Of a stretch of DNA of 64,000 bases, positions 33,113 to 45,730 are shown in pieces. The notes under the pieces were generated by a model that saw only the letters and a list, made by a program, of their open reading frames with translations, ran no database searches and had not been told where the DNA came from. Every line of letters begins with the position of its first letter. Positions within the stretch are counted from its first letter, which is position 1. The position numbers were made by a program, and so were the translations under genes. The DNA lies in contig CM067570.1 of the NCBI GenBank assembly GCA_034336665.1, positions 15,607,502 to 15,671,501 of the forward strand, written 5' to 3'. This DNA comes from Luscinia megarhynchos (lineage: Eukaryota > Chordata > Aves > Passeriformes > Turdidae).

Positions 33113-34180
33113 GAGCAGCTCGCAGAATCCTCGCGGGCCTTCACACCTCCCCGGCTGACACTGACCTGGAGAAGAGGTTTTGCACCCTGTGGACACACAG
33201 CACCAGGTCCATCCCAACACCTCGGTGACTCTTGGCTCCCCTCGCTGTGCTAGTCGCCCAGTCAGACTCTAGACAGTGACAAGAAAGGGGCATGGGAGAG
33301 TACTACCGCATGCCAGGGATGTGTCTCAGGCATAAAATAGCTATAAGGTTTGTGTCACTCCAAGGGCTGAACCTAATCAGCACTGGCAGCCAAGGTTGTG
33401 TGGTACCAGGGACCCTGGTCAGGATACTGCCTGATGGGTGCTGCTGCCTGGGCCCCAAACAGTGCCAAGGCACGGTCTCCCTTTGGGACAGAGACCATCA
33501 GGGGCTGTGACAGGCTGGAAGCACCCTGGCAAGGCTTTGCTCCATCCTGTGTCAGACCATGGGGAACAGAGGGTGTTTCTCAGCGAAGCTCCTTCCTCCC
33601 AAGGTTGAATATGAGTCAGGTTTTGGAGCGACTTTAATTACTACTGGATCGATAGGCTCAGCATGGCCAAGCAAAATCCAATTGCAGCCCCGGGGGCCTG
33701 CCTGCTCAGCCCTCCCTGCCCACTCAGCCCTCCCTGCCTGCCTCTGGGGGGGCATGTGCTCCCTCTCTGTGGATGCTTCTCAGTCCCACTGACCCAGCAC
33801 CTGGCCACGGCGGGTGAGACCTCATCCTGCATATGGAGCCAGAATCCCACTTGGTCAGCCCTAGCAGGGGACATGCATTTCTGGAGCAGGGCAGCAGATG
33901 GAGATGCCCCAGCCTTGCCAGTGCTGCCCATGGGAACACACACACCCCTGAATCCCTTTCCACACCCAATGCATGGAGGAAATCTATGGTCCTGGACCCA
34001 CCTTGCACACTAGGCACAAGCCTGGCAGCCCCCAGGAGAGCAGAATGGCCCTGGCAACATGCAGGCAGCCCCTCCTCTGCCCAGGGATGGGTGAGGGGCA
34101 CTTGCCACCCATCCTGTTTCCCCGCTGCTGCCTGCTCCCCCCTCCCAAGCCACCCTGGCTTGGCCAGGTACTGCATAAAT
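33113..34180. other. Intergenic, nothing recognised
   Basis: Between the divergent RACGAP1-like and ASIC genes. No exon-like frame with splice sites, no array and no transposon was recognised. Confidence 0.5.
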
Positions 34181-34480
34181 AGCTGTTTGTGTCTCCACTC
34201 GGCCCCTGCGTGGGAAATAATATCGGCTGATGGAACATAATGCCCTGCTTCACATGTTCAATTTTATCATTTTCCGAGGCAGGCAATCTTCGTTTAAAGC
34301 TGAATGGGCTGGGGAATGTTAATGAAGCGCCAGCGCTGCTCTGCACCGCGCTTTATCTCTTCGAGAATAATTTGGGTGAGCTCGGAAATAGAGTTCCCAG
34401 TCCCAATTCAAGTGGCGGCAGCACCGCATGCCGATAAAAGTGTAATTCCTGGCCAGCGCATGGCCCTGAATACATGACAA
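34180..34480. promoter_or_regulatory. Candidate conserved noncoding element
   Basis: An AT-rich island with varied, non-repetitive sequence in GC-rich surroundings (GGAAATAATATCGGC, TTTTATCATTTTCC, CTTTATCTC, GAATAATTTGGG). This is the look of a conserved enhancer; function is inferred. Confidence 0.35.
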
Positions 34481-35420
34481 TTTAACTCTTGGGGCCCCAC
34501 GGGGATATGCTGGCTGCAGCTGCCTGCTGCCTGCTGCCTGTTTTGGGCCCCTCTGTCCTGCGTGCCCAGCACTAGCGTGGATGCTCAGCCCAGGCAGGAT
34601 GCGGTCTGGCGCTCCCACTCACCACAGCCACCGAGAAAAGTGTGCAGACCAGGGGAGGAGAGATAAGAGGGCAGGAGCTGAGCTGGAAGAAATCAGTCTC
34701 CCTGGACAGACAGGACCCCACAGGCAGACCTGCTGGGTGCTCTGGGACTGGGGCTCTGCTGGGAGAGGGATGCCCCAGTTCCAGGGATGCCCAGGCACTG
34801 AGAGAGAGGGATGATGAGAAGGAAGGAGGGAGGGAGGGAGGGAGGGAGAGGAACAGGCAGGAGGGAGAGAGCAGGGGAGAGAGGTCCAAGGGAGCATCAC
34901 ATCCAGACAGACTGTCAGAGCCAGGTGGGTGCTCATGGGCCAAGGGCACATGGCTGAGTGAGGGACTTCCCCAGGAGTCCCCCTAGGCCTTGGTGATCAT
35001 TGAGGGGAGCAAAGATAACTTGCAGAAAGGTGTTTGCTGCTCCTAGAAGGAGAAATTCAGGTTAGCAGGAGCAAGCAACCTCGGCTCCCAAAGAGAAAAC
35101 CTTGAGTGGTCTTGCTCTAAGCCCAGCTGTGGTCTGTCTCCAGCTCTCTCCAGCTGTGCTCTGGAAGCAGGTCCCTGCATGAGGTGATCCTCAGGTCCTA
35201 CCTGAACTTTAGTGTCTGGACCCAGCTCCTTCGGCCTTCAGATGCAGTGGGTGGGTGTTCCCAGGGCAGCACAGGACCTCCAGAGCAATGGTACATCACA
35301 CCTCCTACTGGGAAGGCAGTGTCTTGGCCCAGCAAGGGGTCAGCAGGGCATCTTGGGCACCACTCTGGTGGGGCAGTAACAGACCCTTCCCCTGGGCATG
35401 AATGGGGTGGGCAGGTTTCC
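34481..35420. other. Intergenic with GGGA simple repeat
   Basis: No gene. A (GGGA)n run sits at 34,821-34,850. Confidence 0.55.
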
Positions 35421-35995
35421 AGCACCGTTAATCAGGGCTGCGAGAGCCGGGATTAATGTGCACTCCAAGGCTCTCCAGTCCCAGCTGTGATCCAGCCCTC
35501 TGCTCTCAGCCAGAGCCGCCTCCACGCGCTGAATTATCAGCCTGAGTAATTAAGTGGAGAGCTTTGTTTTAATGCAGACATCTGATGCCTTCGCACCGAG
35601 GAGCACAACAACTGTCGCGGGTGTTTATGCTCCGTGCAACACATCTGGCTCACAGGGAGAAAATCCATCTCCACCGCTGCGCGAGATTAAAGGGAACGCG
35701 GCTCGGGTGCGAGGAGAAAGGGGAGCAGAGCTCTGCAGCCAGCGTGGTGGGCAGGAGCCATCCCCCCGTACCACCCCACCGGGCCCTGGCACCCCGCTGG
35801 CAGGAGGCTCTGGCTCAGGGCTGCCCGGCAAAGCGCGCGTCGCCTCCGCGCCTCGCCACGCAAGGCAGCACAGCGCCTTGTGAGATGAGGGATAATTACA
35901 AGCTTGGAGATAAATGGAAATAGGGCAAAATAAAACACGGGTTTATCAGAACTAGATGGTGCCTGGCTCACCTGATACCTGCTGCTGATAAGAGA
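35420..35995. promoter_or_regulatory. Candidate conserved noncoding elements
   Basis: Two islands (35,420-35,700 and 35,880-35,995) with homeodomain-type cores: GTTAATCAGGG, GAATTATCAG, AGTAATTAAG and GATAATTACAAG. They contain balanced-composition stretches with CpGs that are not repeats. Confidence 0.35.
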
Positions 35996-37690
35996 ACTGG
36001 CTGTTGGAGGAGGAGGGAGGCAGATCTGAAAGCAGCTGCTGTGCCATGCAGAAAATTACTGCTTTGCACAGATTAGGGGATTAGCACCAGTGCAAGGAGC
36101 TGGAAAGAGGCTGGTGTGGGAAGAAGCCAGGCTGCAGAGAGACAGGAGATAGCATGCAGGGGAGAGGATCCTGCTGGGACCACTGTGGATGCGCCTCATT
36201 GAATATCTTCCACTGTTGCCCCAAAAGTAGGGGCTGTGAGGAAATCTGCTGATGCTGTACAAACACAGATCTCTTCTCTCTGCTTGGCCCCTGAATCACT
36301 GTGCTTTGTTCATCACACCAGCTTGGGATGTCTGAGTAGTCTCATGGATTTAGTGCTTTTCTTTTGGGGTATCTTGGCTGGCCTGACACCAGGGTGAGCT
36401 GTGCCATTGTGAGTCCCTTCTCCACAAGCTTCCCTCAGCATCTCATGATCCCCAACACTTTGTGAGTGCTACCAGCAGAAGGATCCTCTCATTCAGTGCC
36501 CCTGTGGCAGAGCAGTTTCCATCAGAGAGCTTGCCATCGCCTCCAGCCCCTCAAGCCTCTGTCTGCTTGGCACTGCTGGGACAGGGGAAGGGCTGAAGGG
36601 GACAGGAAGAGGGACTCATCAGTGAGGGGAAAGGAGATTCCAGCTGAGAGTGTAACTGCTGCATGTGGTGCTCCCAGTATGAGCATCAAAGGAACCCCAT
36701 TGAGAAAAACTGTTTTAAAGAAGAAAAGCTTCAGGTGGTTTCCAGCAAAAACCATGCTCTGGGCTGCTCCCCCACTGAGAAAAACATGTCAAAATTTGTC
36801 AGGGGACCTCTGACCCTGGTGTAGTTGAGGTGCAAATGCCGTTGTGGTTGAGTGAAGCTGCCTTTCCGAGGCTCGTCTGACTCCCCGTGGTGTTGAGCAG
36901 TCAGGGCTGGTGCAGCTCTGCTCCCCAGAAGGGCTGCCCGTCGGGACCATGTGCTGGAATATGTGCTGTGCCTGGACATGCAGACACTCGAGGGGCTTTG
37001 GCAAAATCTGGCAACAACAACAGAGCAGGGGGTGTTTGAAGGAGAGGCACGAAATCATCCAACTCTCTGGCAGCCTGGGGTAATTTGAGGCTGGGAAATG
37101 TGAGCTGGAGCAGCAGGGGCCACATAGCCACCTCAGGGCAAGCAGGCTGATTTATTGCCTGCATGAGCCGAAATTGCAGCCCATGCTGGGGGCAGAGGCA
37201 GGACCAGATCCCCTGCCTAGAGATGCTCATGGCGGAGCAGCAGAAATGCCACGCACAGTCGACGCATGGGAACAGCTTGAGACATCCCATCCAGTCATGC
37301 CTGGCTGGGCATGACTGCTACCCACGCTCAGTGCCTCCTCCCAGCCAGAGCTCTGCAAGCAGAGCCCATGGCAGGGGCAGAAGAGCCCTGAATCAGCCTC
37401 AGTTGTGTGGAGATGGTGGCCCCAAACAAGTGCAATAGGGGCACTGGGCTGGCTGTGGGCACTGTCCCATAGGGATGCATCCAGATTATCCAGATGCAAC
37501 ACTGGTGCTCCTGTCACAGCCACCCTGGGCTGCAGAGGCTGCAGCACATTCACCTGGGTGGGAGAAGAGAGGCTGCCCTGCTGGCAGTGCAGTCACTGGT
37601 GTCACAGGATGCCACCATACTCCCCTTGTGGCCAGGGCTGCCCTATCTCCCTCGCCTCCTCAGCTGCACCCAGCCTGAGAGGGGGATGGC
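35996..37690. other. Intergenic, nothing recognised
   Basis: No exon, repeat array or strong motif cluster was recognised in this stretch. Confidence 0.5.
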
Positions 37691-38110
37691 TGTCCCCACA
37701 ATTTGAATTAGTTCCCTGAGATGTTATACCAAATGCTTTAATAAAAGCCTGATATTTCATACCTCTTGTCTCTTCACCATCAATTTATTTAGCAATTTTA
37801 CCCCAAAAAATGCTACAAAGTTGGACTGGGTAGATTTATTCTGTGTGAGCTCCAAGCATATCTTTATTGCTCCCTGTTCCCTTGCCCTCGAGGTCCTCAG
37901 AAGCATTTTTCTCTTAATATTTGCTCTATTATGTTACCAGGGATGAAGCTCTGTTGATGGGCAGTAATTGCCTGAACTGCCCTGCCTTCCTGTGATGAAG
38001 ATTGGTACCTTACCAGCAGCTGCCTCTCTGCTCTCCTGTCCTTCATCACAACATTATTGACTAGGAAAGTTCATTAATGAGACTCCTAATGACTGCCGCC
38101 GTGCCAGCCC
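37690..38110. promoter_or_regulatory. Candidate conserved noncoding element
   Basis: A 400-base AT-rich block (GCTTTAATAAAAGCC, CAATTTATTTAGC, CTCTTAATATTTGC, GTTCATTAATGAG) about 2 kb upstream of the ASIC first exon. It is not repetitive and shows no open reading frame. Confidence 0.35.
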
Positions 38111-38494
38111 AGCCCACAATGCTAACCTCTCCCATGTTTTTTGCCTTGGTGGCTGTTTGTAGGAAGAGGCATTGCAGAATGTTTTCTGCATCTTTGGAGC
38201 CATGTGGGTGACTGAGCTATTTCTAAAACCCTGCTGGCTCCCTTTGCCAGAGGATGCTGTTCTTCCCTGGGCTCTCATTCTCCTTGTTTTTGCAGACCAA
38301 CCTGTCCATGCAGGCTGTGTTGGCCAGGCCGTGAAGGGGAGGTCTAGGTCAGCAGTGGTTTAAAGGTTTTGGGGGGTCCTGGGAGCATTCTTGAGGCTCC
38401 TCTGTCCTGGTGTTTGCTTTGCTGCCCACTGTCCCAGCACCAGCAGCCAAGAGCCAGGCTGGCATCGAGCCAGGCGTGATGCCGGGATTAGGCA

Positions 38495-38585
38495 CTGCCT
38501 CCTACAAATGAGCTGTTAATTATCATAATCTGGTAATTGAGAAAAATCTAATTATGCAAAGCTAATGGATTTAAAGCTGTGCTGG
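38495..38585. promoter_or_regulatory. TAAT/octamer cluster upstream of ASIC
   Basis: Within 70 bases lie GTTAATTATCATAATC, GGTAATTGAG, TCTAATTATGCAAAG and GCTAATGG: at least five TAAT/ATTA homeodomain cores and one octamer half (ATGCAAA). This is the densest such cluster in the window and lies 1.35 kb upstream of the ASIC start codon. It is a likely neural or homeobox enhancer (inference). Confidence 0.45.
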
Positions 38586-39739
38586 GGAGCACAGGCCAGG
38601 GGAGCACAGCTGGGCAGGGCCAGTGTGGCCAGCCCCTGGCTACAGACACCACCAGAGTCCTGCAGTGCCTTTTGCCGCACCCCGAGGCCCTGTGCATGTC
38701 CAGGCAGGGCCGAACTCTGCAGGAGAGAGCCCAGTCCTCTTGTTCCCCACTGGGAAACACCTCTTCCTGTGCCTGAGCATTCTTATCTCTCATTTCCCCA
38801 TCATCTCTCCTGGGAGGCTGGAGAGCACAGCCTGCTATCCCAACTTGTGTGCCCTCCCTGGCCTCACAGCCATAGCTCTGCTCTGTGCCTCTGCTCTGCT
38901 TCCACTGTCAGCAAGCTGCTGCTGTGGGATCTGCTCAGACACATCCATGAGTGCTGAGCCTGGAAAGAAAAAGCAGCATCTTTTACTAGACCAACTGAAA
39001 TTGTTCAGAAAGGGACACAAGCTCTTGTGCACACAAGTGCTTCTCACCACTCACAAGCAACTGTTTCTTTCATCTTCAACGCTGGCCTCATAAAACGTTT
39101 TGCATCTTCCTGTGCAGTGTGAAGGTGAGGGATGTGAGGGGTACTGGCCCCTCCAGACGTCCTGGTCTCGGGGCAGCACTTTACTGGAGAGCCTGGCATC
39201 ATCCCTGTGGTGGCATGCAGGTGGTGCCAGCAGCTGGCACTCCCCTGAGGTCTGTGTCACTGCCCCCATGTGCTCTGCCACCCCTCACTCTGCCCTGTGC
39301 TCATGACAGTCTGGCCCCTTGCAGCTCCCAGAGGAGATGTTTGAGTCCAAGGGCACAGGAGCTGTGGCAAGAGTGACACCTGACATCTTGACTCCTTGGC
39401 CAGCCTGATGAGCTGTGCTTCTGCAACGCTGGTGCAGAGCTTGGGGTTCCCCCACATCTCCATGGCCAAACACGGGTTAACCCCCAATCTCTCCTGAACC
39501 CAGGGCCACGCAGCCCTGTCCAGGTGGCATCTGCATGTCCTGGCAGGGGAAAATGAGGAATTTGCCTGTCTCCCCCTCCCTGGGGAACCCACACTAAGTG
39601 CACAGAGAGCGTGGAAGTGAGCAGGACTCCAAGTAATTGCCCACAACCCCAGGGGACAGGCAGTGAGAGTGCCCTGAGCTTTCCAGGATGTGTCAGGCTC
39701 TGGCTCCAGCTCCTGCAGGATGTGGTGATCGCTAAGTAG
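38586..39739. other. Intergenic upstream of the ASIC CpG island
   Basis: No exon or array was recognised. The stretch leads into the CpG-rich ASIC promoter. Confidence 0.5.
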
Positions 39740-39931
39740 CTCTGTGATGTCGGCACTCGGCGAGCTTCCCGCTCGGGGCAGGGTGCGGGCGCACAGCCGC
39801 ACCGGTCCCGCCCCGCCCGCTCCGCTGCGCATCGCTGGCCGCACAGCCCGGCCGGGCTGGGACCTCGCCCACCCCTCACACCTCGCCTGGCACCTCGCAC
39901 TCGGCGGGGAGAGGCAGAGCCGGCCGGCAGC
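39740..39931 (+). promoter_or_regulatory. ASIC CpG-island promoter / 5' UTR
   Basis: CpG density rises sharply at about 39,740 and continues through the first coding exon. No TATA box is seen. Confidence 0.6.
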
Positions 39932-40585
39932 ATGTGGCTGGAGGAAGCTCAGAGGCCTCCCCCTCGCACCTGGGGCTCTCCCTGGCCGTCTGCAGCCCCT
40001 CCCGCGGGGCACCGCGCTGAAGGGCACCCAGCACGCAATGTCCCGGCCCCACGGCAGGGTCCGCTCAGCCTGGAGGAGTTTGCCAGCCGTACCACCCTGC
40101 ACGGCATCCATCACATCTTCCGGCACCGGCGCTACACCGTCCGCAACTTGCTGTGGCTGCTGGCGTTCCTGGGCTCGCTGGCCCTCCTCATCCACGCCTA
40201 TGCCAAGTGTGTGGGCTTGTACTTCCAGTACCCCCACAGCACCCAGCTGGAGGAGGAGACAGAGCGCAACAAGATCTTCCCCGCCGTTACCATCTGCAAC
40301 CTCAACCCTGCCCGCTTCTCCCAGCTCTCCAGCCGCGACCTGTACTGGGCAGGGGAGATGCTGGGGGTCCTGGACAGTGCTGGCCGGCCCCTGGTGCCGG
40401 AAAGCCCCGAGAGGAGCAGGCTGGAGGCTCTGCTGGGGACACTGGCCGTGAGCGAGGAGGAGAAGAGCCGTCCTTTCCACCTGGAGGAGTTTTATGAGCG
40501 AGCGGGCCACCAGCTGGATCTGGGTGAGATGCTTGTCCGCTGCACGTTCGCCAAGGAGGACTGCAACAGCAGCGACTTCCAGACA
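39932..40585 (+). CDS. ASIC4: Acid-sensing ion channel, first coding exon (ASIC4 locus)
   Basis: ASICs are trimeric proton-gated sodium channels of the DEG/ENaC family in neuronal membranes. This single exon encodes 218 residues and ends phase 0 at a gtgagt donor (40,586). Visible: a Pro-rich N-terminus; the family motif FASRTTLHGIHHIF (the HG pair is the DEG/ENaC gating motif); TM1 at about residues 72-92 (LLWLLAFLGSLALLIHAYA); then FPAVTICNLNPARFSQLSSRDLYWAGEMLG; and a finger-domain segment ending GHQLDLGEMLVRCTFAKEDCNSSDFQT. ASIC1 and ASIC2 first exons also end just before VFTRYGKCYTF. No downstream ASIC exon is in the window. Position next to GMPPA says ASIC4, but the N-terminus lacks the usual ASIC4 start (MPIE...CKIKFAEE) and the NLTGLPPKDRDG stretch, looking more like ASIC1/2/3. 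It could be an alternative first exon or a sister gene. Confidence 0.85.
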
Positions 40586-43500
40586 GTGAGTGGCCACTGG
40601 GGGACATCCCAGGGGGCAGGGAGGGATAGGCATGGCCCCCGGGCTGGCACCCACAGCACAGTGCGCTGCTGTGGTGCTGATAAGGAGATCCTAGTCCCCA
40701 GTGACCAAGGGTCAGGGAAGAGGAAAGATGTCAGCCACCGGTTTTGGTGGTTGTATGTCCTTGGGTTTGTTAGGGCTGGGGCAGAGCCTCATGCAGAGCT
40801 GGAGTGCACTGGGCTGAGCTGGGGGGGCTCTGGCAGTGCTTGTGCTGTGAAGCTGGGTTGGGAGGCACAGAGAAAGGGTAGGCTGGGGGCCCAGCCTTGG
40901 GATTTGCCCAGATTGGATCAACCCCAGCAGAGGCAGGCTGTGACCCGCAGCCTTATACTGGGAAGCTTGGCTCCTTACCTCTACCTTGGGCTCTGGGGGA
41001 AAGCCAGGCTCCTAAGGGCTTGCAGAGGGAGGGAAGGTAAATCCGGGCCTGGAGGGTTTTAAAAAGGAGCAAATATATCCCGTCCTAGCAGAGCAGGTAC
41101 CAGGAGATGGGTTGAATCCAGGCAGTAGTGTAAGTGAGCAGAGGAAGGCACAACCCTGCTCTTCTCGGGGGAGGTGCCTGGAACCTGGGCACAGGGAGGT
41201 GGCTGAGCCCCCGGTGTTATCAGAGCCAGAGGAAGTAAAAAAGTCAGAGAAGACCACACAAGTGCTCTCGGCACAGGTTTGTGGGATCTGTGTTGGGCCA
41301 AGGGTGAGGGAGAGCTACAGCCCTGGCCTAGGGCTCCAAGTCCTCCTGGGCTGGGGACAGCTGACACACAGGGGGAGTAGCAGGCGGGACTGTGCAAGGC
41401 CAGCACCTCACTCCAAGAGTCCTGCCAGCCCTGCTGCCTGGTGGGCAGCCTTGGGGACTGCAGCCTCCCGGGCAGTGTGTGAGTGCCCACTGCCACTGGC
41501 TGTCCCAGCTGGCAGCTGCTCCAGCTTGGCATATGCAGAGCTGTGAGTTGGGAGGGTCTCTAATCTAGCATGACGCCTCTGCTCATCACCCTAATGAGGA
41601 CAAAGTGGGGCTGTCACACGGGGCTCTTCCACCCGGTGTCAGGCAGCGAGCGCGGGGCACAGCCGTGCCAGGAGGGCAGTGCTGGCCAGGGGGACCTGTG
41701 TCAGCCAGCCCTTGCAGGGCCATGGCTGCTCTCACGGTCGGGCTCCTGCCACTGTGTCACCCTCCATAGCCCTCGCACCGGCTGCAGGGACTCCAGTGCC
41801 CAGCCAGCTGTGGCAGGGTCACCCCAGTGCGTCAGGCGGGTTTGGGTGGGATGCACGCAGGGCAGAGGCAATGCCCAAGTGGGAGCCATCCCCTCCCTTC
41901 TTCCCTTTTTGCTCCTGAGTCAACAGTGGAGGATTACTGGGCTGTAAACAAGGGGATCAATGGTGCTGATGGGAACATTTCCTGGTAATAGCTCCGGCCT
42001 GTAAAACACAGTGCAGGGGGAGGAAGGGGAGGCTCTGCTCTCACAGCAGTTAACCCTTCCCACCCATGTGCTGGCTTCTTGGTGCCTCAGCTTGGACTCA
42101 CTGGCTGGGGTGGATGGTGCTGTGCCTTGACTTGGGCAGGCACTCTGAGCCCCTGGGCACACATCAGGGTGAGTGCCTGTCACAGGTGTGATGCCAAGCT
42201 GGCAATACTGGAGGAGGCATCCTGACCTCTATGACTGTAGGGTGGCTGGCCCCTGCTGCTTGGAGATGGCTGTGAAGAGGCAAGTGTCATCCCAAGGAAA
42301 AGCTTGTTAAAGCCATTGTAGAAGGATGCCCAGATCTGGCCTGTGCATGGGAAAGCAGGGCTGCTACAGGCAAGTGGAGTCGGTGCTAACAGCTCCTGTA
42401 GCATCCTCTGGCCTCTTAGCAGAGCAGAGAGTGCCATCAGCCCTTCTTGGCGACCCAGACTGCAGGACTTTGTGTAGGTGATGAGGTTTCTTTCTGCTGG
42501 TTGCAGGGAAGGATGCCCAGGTAAAAGGTTTCTTTTGACATCTGCGAGCATCTACCTGAGCACCTCTACTGCAGATCTCAGCTCTGCCTGCTCTTCTCAC
42601 TACCACTCCTTTAGGAGCAATAGTACCCCAGCTGGCTCAGGCACTAATCTGAGCTCACTGCCCTTCCCACCTCACTGCCAGCCACCTGGCTGCCCACCTC
42701 CATGCACAGGCAGCCCTGAATACACTCAACCCCTTTCACACACACTTGCTGTGCCATTGCCCCGGTACCCATGCTAGTGTGTGCCCAGAAGGCACCCCTG
42801 CCTTGGCAGGACTCCCCATCACTGGTGCTGCCCTGGGACACTGTCCTGCTGTCACACAGCCACGCTGCTGCATGCCTCACGCTGTCTCTGCAGCCTGGGC
42901 AGGAGAGCAGGTGATGAGTGCCTGGCACTCGAGTGGATGCCTGCATCCCTCTGTGGACACAGGCTGGTCATGGTGCCCTCCACCCACCCTGCTTGGGGCT
43001 GCAGGTAAATGTCAGCCTATTTTTATCTGCTCCCCCGTAGGGCGGCTGTTCCTTCCATTCGGATGAGCAGATGTGCCTCCATTTTCCCTCCCACTGGGGA
43101 GCAGGGTTAATCTCCCTGATTTCACTTCCTCGCTTCCTAGAGCTGCCCTCCCTGGGTCTGGGCAGTGGGGGATCAGGGACTAATCCTCCCAGAATGAGTC
43201 AGGCTGCGGTGGGCTCTCGTCGTCACAGCACGGTGGCTGCCAAGGGCATCACCTGCAGGTGCTGAAGGCCAGCTCCCCGCTCCAGGATGGCAGGGGCTGC
43301 TTCCTTCCTGGCTCAGCCAGGCTGTGTGGGGCCAACCTGGTTGCAGAAGGTGGAGAAGGCACTGTGGGGGGGCAGATATGTGCAATGGGGTTTGCACAGT
43401 GCTGGTTTGTTGTGGGGCTGGGGACACAAGACCTAAAGGAAAAATCAGGCAGCACTGAACAGCAGCAGTGCAACGTGTAGTCAGCAGCACAGGTAGTGGA

Positions 43501-44639
43501 GCTGCAGCTGAAAAACACTCCTGGTGGGCACTGTCTGTGTAATTATACCTGGTTTTCCCGGCCAGCACAGTGCAAGGCACCACCAAGGGGCTGGCGTGGC
43601 GGCCACAGCCACGCACTGAGTGATGGTGTGTGTAATAGCAGGGCTGGCAGGTAATAGCAGCCTTGGAGTCCATCAATAACTCCACTCCCTGATGGATGCC
43701 ACCCTCCCCTCTCCTGGCACAGCCGACAATTAGTTACAGCAACGCTTGCCACTCTCCCCTCTGTGCTGGCAAGGTAATGTTGGGGTGTTTGTCTGGACCA
43801 GGAGGCAGCTGTGCAGGTCATCCAGGTACCCCCAGCTTCACTCCCACCTTCACGCATCACACAAGAGCAGATTGTTTTAATATTCTATTAATAGTTTTAC
43901 CCCCTTAAATTATTGATTAAATTTTACAGCCAGAGCTGCCAGATTCAGGAATCAATCTGGCATCCTGCATAGTGGATTGGGGGCAGAGGGGAGGTGGAAG
44001 GGACAGCCAGCCAGGCAGGGGGCATGGCGTGGGGCTGGGCGTGGGGGCAGCACAGTGTGGGGCTGCCTGGGAACCCTGCTCACCTCCTGACTCTGCTGAA
44101 CTGTCTCAGGATGATGTTCTCAGTGCTTCTGCTCTGTGAACAGCCCAAGCCCTTCCTTCCCAGCTGGCAGGTGCCAGCAGGCCCTGGGCAGCCGGCGGGG
44201 ACAGCACTGCTATCTCTGCCACCCAGCCGCTGCCTGCCCGCCCGCACCAGCTGCCTGTGGGAGCATCTGTGCCCCAGCCCAGCTCCCTGAATTATTTAAA
44301 GCTGCTCTGGGTGCTGCAGGAAGATAACATCAGCGCTGGGGAAGAATGAGGAGCTGGGGACATTGGACAGATGGTGGGAAGCAGCTCCTGCACCCCTGGA
44401 AGTGTCCCTCTGCAGCCAGCCTGGCTCTGGGGACAGGACTCACCCCTCAAGAGCAGCTAGAACGGGACTGCGACCCTGGAGCTGGAGAGGAGATATGACC
44501 AACACGGGAGAGGAGTGTGTTATCCCTCGCACCACACCCAGGATTGCCCCAGGGGGCAGACAGGGATGCAGGGCAGGCAGAGGTGTCAGGGCCAGCCAAG
44601 GCGCCCCAGCGTGGGGGCGGTGAGGGTGGGGGGCGCAGG

Positions 44640-44790
44640 TGGGTGCCCCCCGGCCCTCTCGAGGCTGATTGCGGATCCGCCTGGCAGGGGATGCGGAACC
44701 TGCCGAAATAGCGGATTTAATTATCTCCGTGGAGCAGCGGGAAACCAGCGAGCAGGGAGGGGGTGGTGGGTACACGGTGCTGGGGCGTCG
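44640..44790. promoter_or_regulatory. Candidate conserved noncoding element
   Basis: CpG-containing, non-repetitive island with GATTGCGGATCCGCC, CGAAATAGCGGATTTAATTATCTCCG. It differs sharply from the surrounding C/T-rich intron. Confidence 0.3.
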
Positions 44791-45029
44791 CAGCAGGGGG
44801 CACCGAGGGCTTGATCTAGCAAGGCTGTGCCCCACACAGCCTCCAGCCCCACAGCAGCTACCCAGCAGTGCCGTGCCAAGAGCCCCTTCCCGCTTCTCCT
44901 GTGGGAAGGATGCAGCCCCCTCTGTCAGGGTCCCCACACAAGGCTGGGGACCCCCTCAGCCGTGCGCCCCCCTGCAGCCCCCTCCCCAGCCCCAGCCCTG
45001 CTCAGTATGCTGCACGCTCCCTCTGGGCA

Positions 45030-45440
45030 CTGGGCAGGAACTCTTCATTTCACACATCATTTCCTGCTGCTGCTGCAGAGCCACCTGCAGCCCCATCCCC
45101 GTCCCCCGTCGGCTGCCCCCATTCTCATCCCCTTGGCATCAGCCCCCCAGCTGGCCCCGGGACTGTCACTGCACACTGCTGTCCATGTGCCCTTGGCACT
45201 GCCCATGGCCATCGCACGCTGTCCCCTGGGAACCGTTCCTTTGTCACCACCTGCCATCCCCATACACTGAGCACTAATTCTTGGCACGATGCCTCATCCC
45301 CTCTGCACTGCTCCCTTATCACTGACTGCCATCCTTGTCCCCTTGGCTGCTCCAGCACCTCTCTGTCCCCTTGGCACTTCTCCATTCCAAGGGGTGCTCC
45401 TAGCTGCCAACCCAGCCACGCTTCCCCTGCCTGCTCTGCT
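45030..45440. repeat. Degenerate CCCCTTGGCACT repeat
   Basis: The phrase (GT)CCCCTTGGCA(CT) returns near 45,130, 45,190, 45,340 and 45,370 within a C/T-rich stretch; irregular spacing suggests an old, diverged minisatellite. Confidence 0.4.
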
Positions 45441-45599
45441 TTGAGCCCGAGCTAGGACAATCTCTGCTTTTCTCCCATGAGACGAGCCCTGACATTCCAG
45501 CCAGCCTGGACCTGGGGTGCTCCTTGCAGCACAGAAGGGTGCCTGGCCCTGGGGGCCCGCAGGTCTGGAAGAGTTAAAGGCAGGGGCTGGGAGGTGAGG

Positions 45600-45730
45600 G
45601 AGCAGCAGGAGCAACCAGGAGTGATCAATACGGTGTGTTGGAGCCGCGCACAAATCGCAGCTCGGAGCCATAAATCTCCCGGCCGTCACATGCGATGAGG
45701 ATGAGCAGGGAGCTTATCTGGCGGCTGCGG
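45600..45730. promoter_or_regulatory. Candidate conserved noncoding element
   Basis: Island with GTGATCAATACGG, GCGCACAAATCGCAGC, GCCATAAATCTCC and CACATGCGATGAGG; AT and CpG content are both raised against the flanks. Confidence 0.3.

Noticed and set aside
32537..33220. Open frames on both strands in the CpG island
   Set aside because: High GC content explains the lack of stops; the protein sequences are Pro/Ala/Arg-rich and match nothing I know.
39257..40654. 465-codon open frame on the minus strand
   Set aside because: It is the antisense shadow of the GC-rich ASIC first exon and CpG island; no splice or similarity support.
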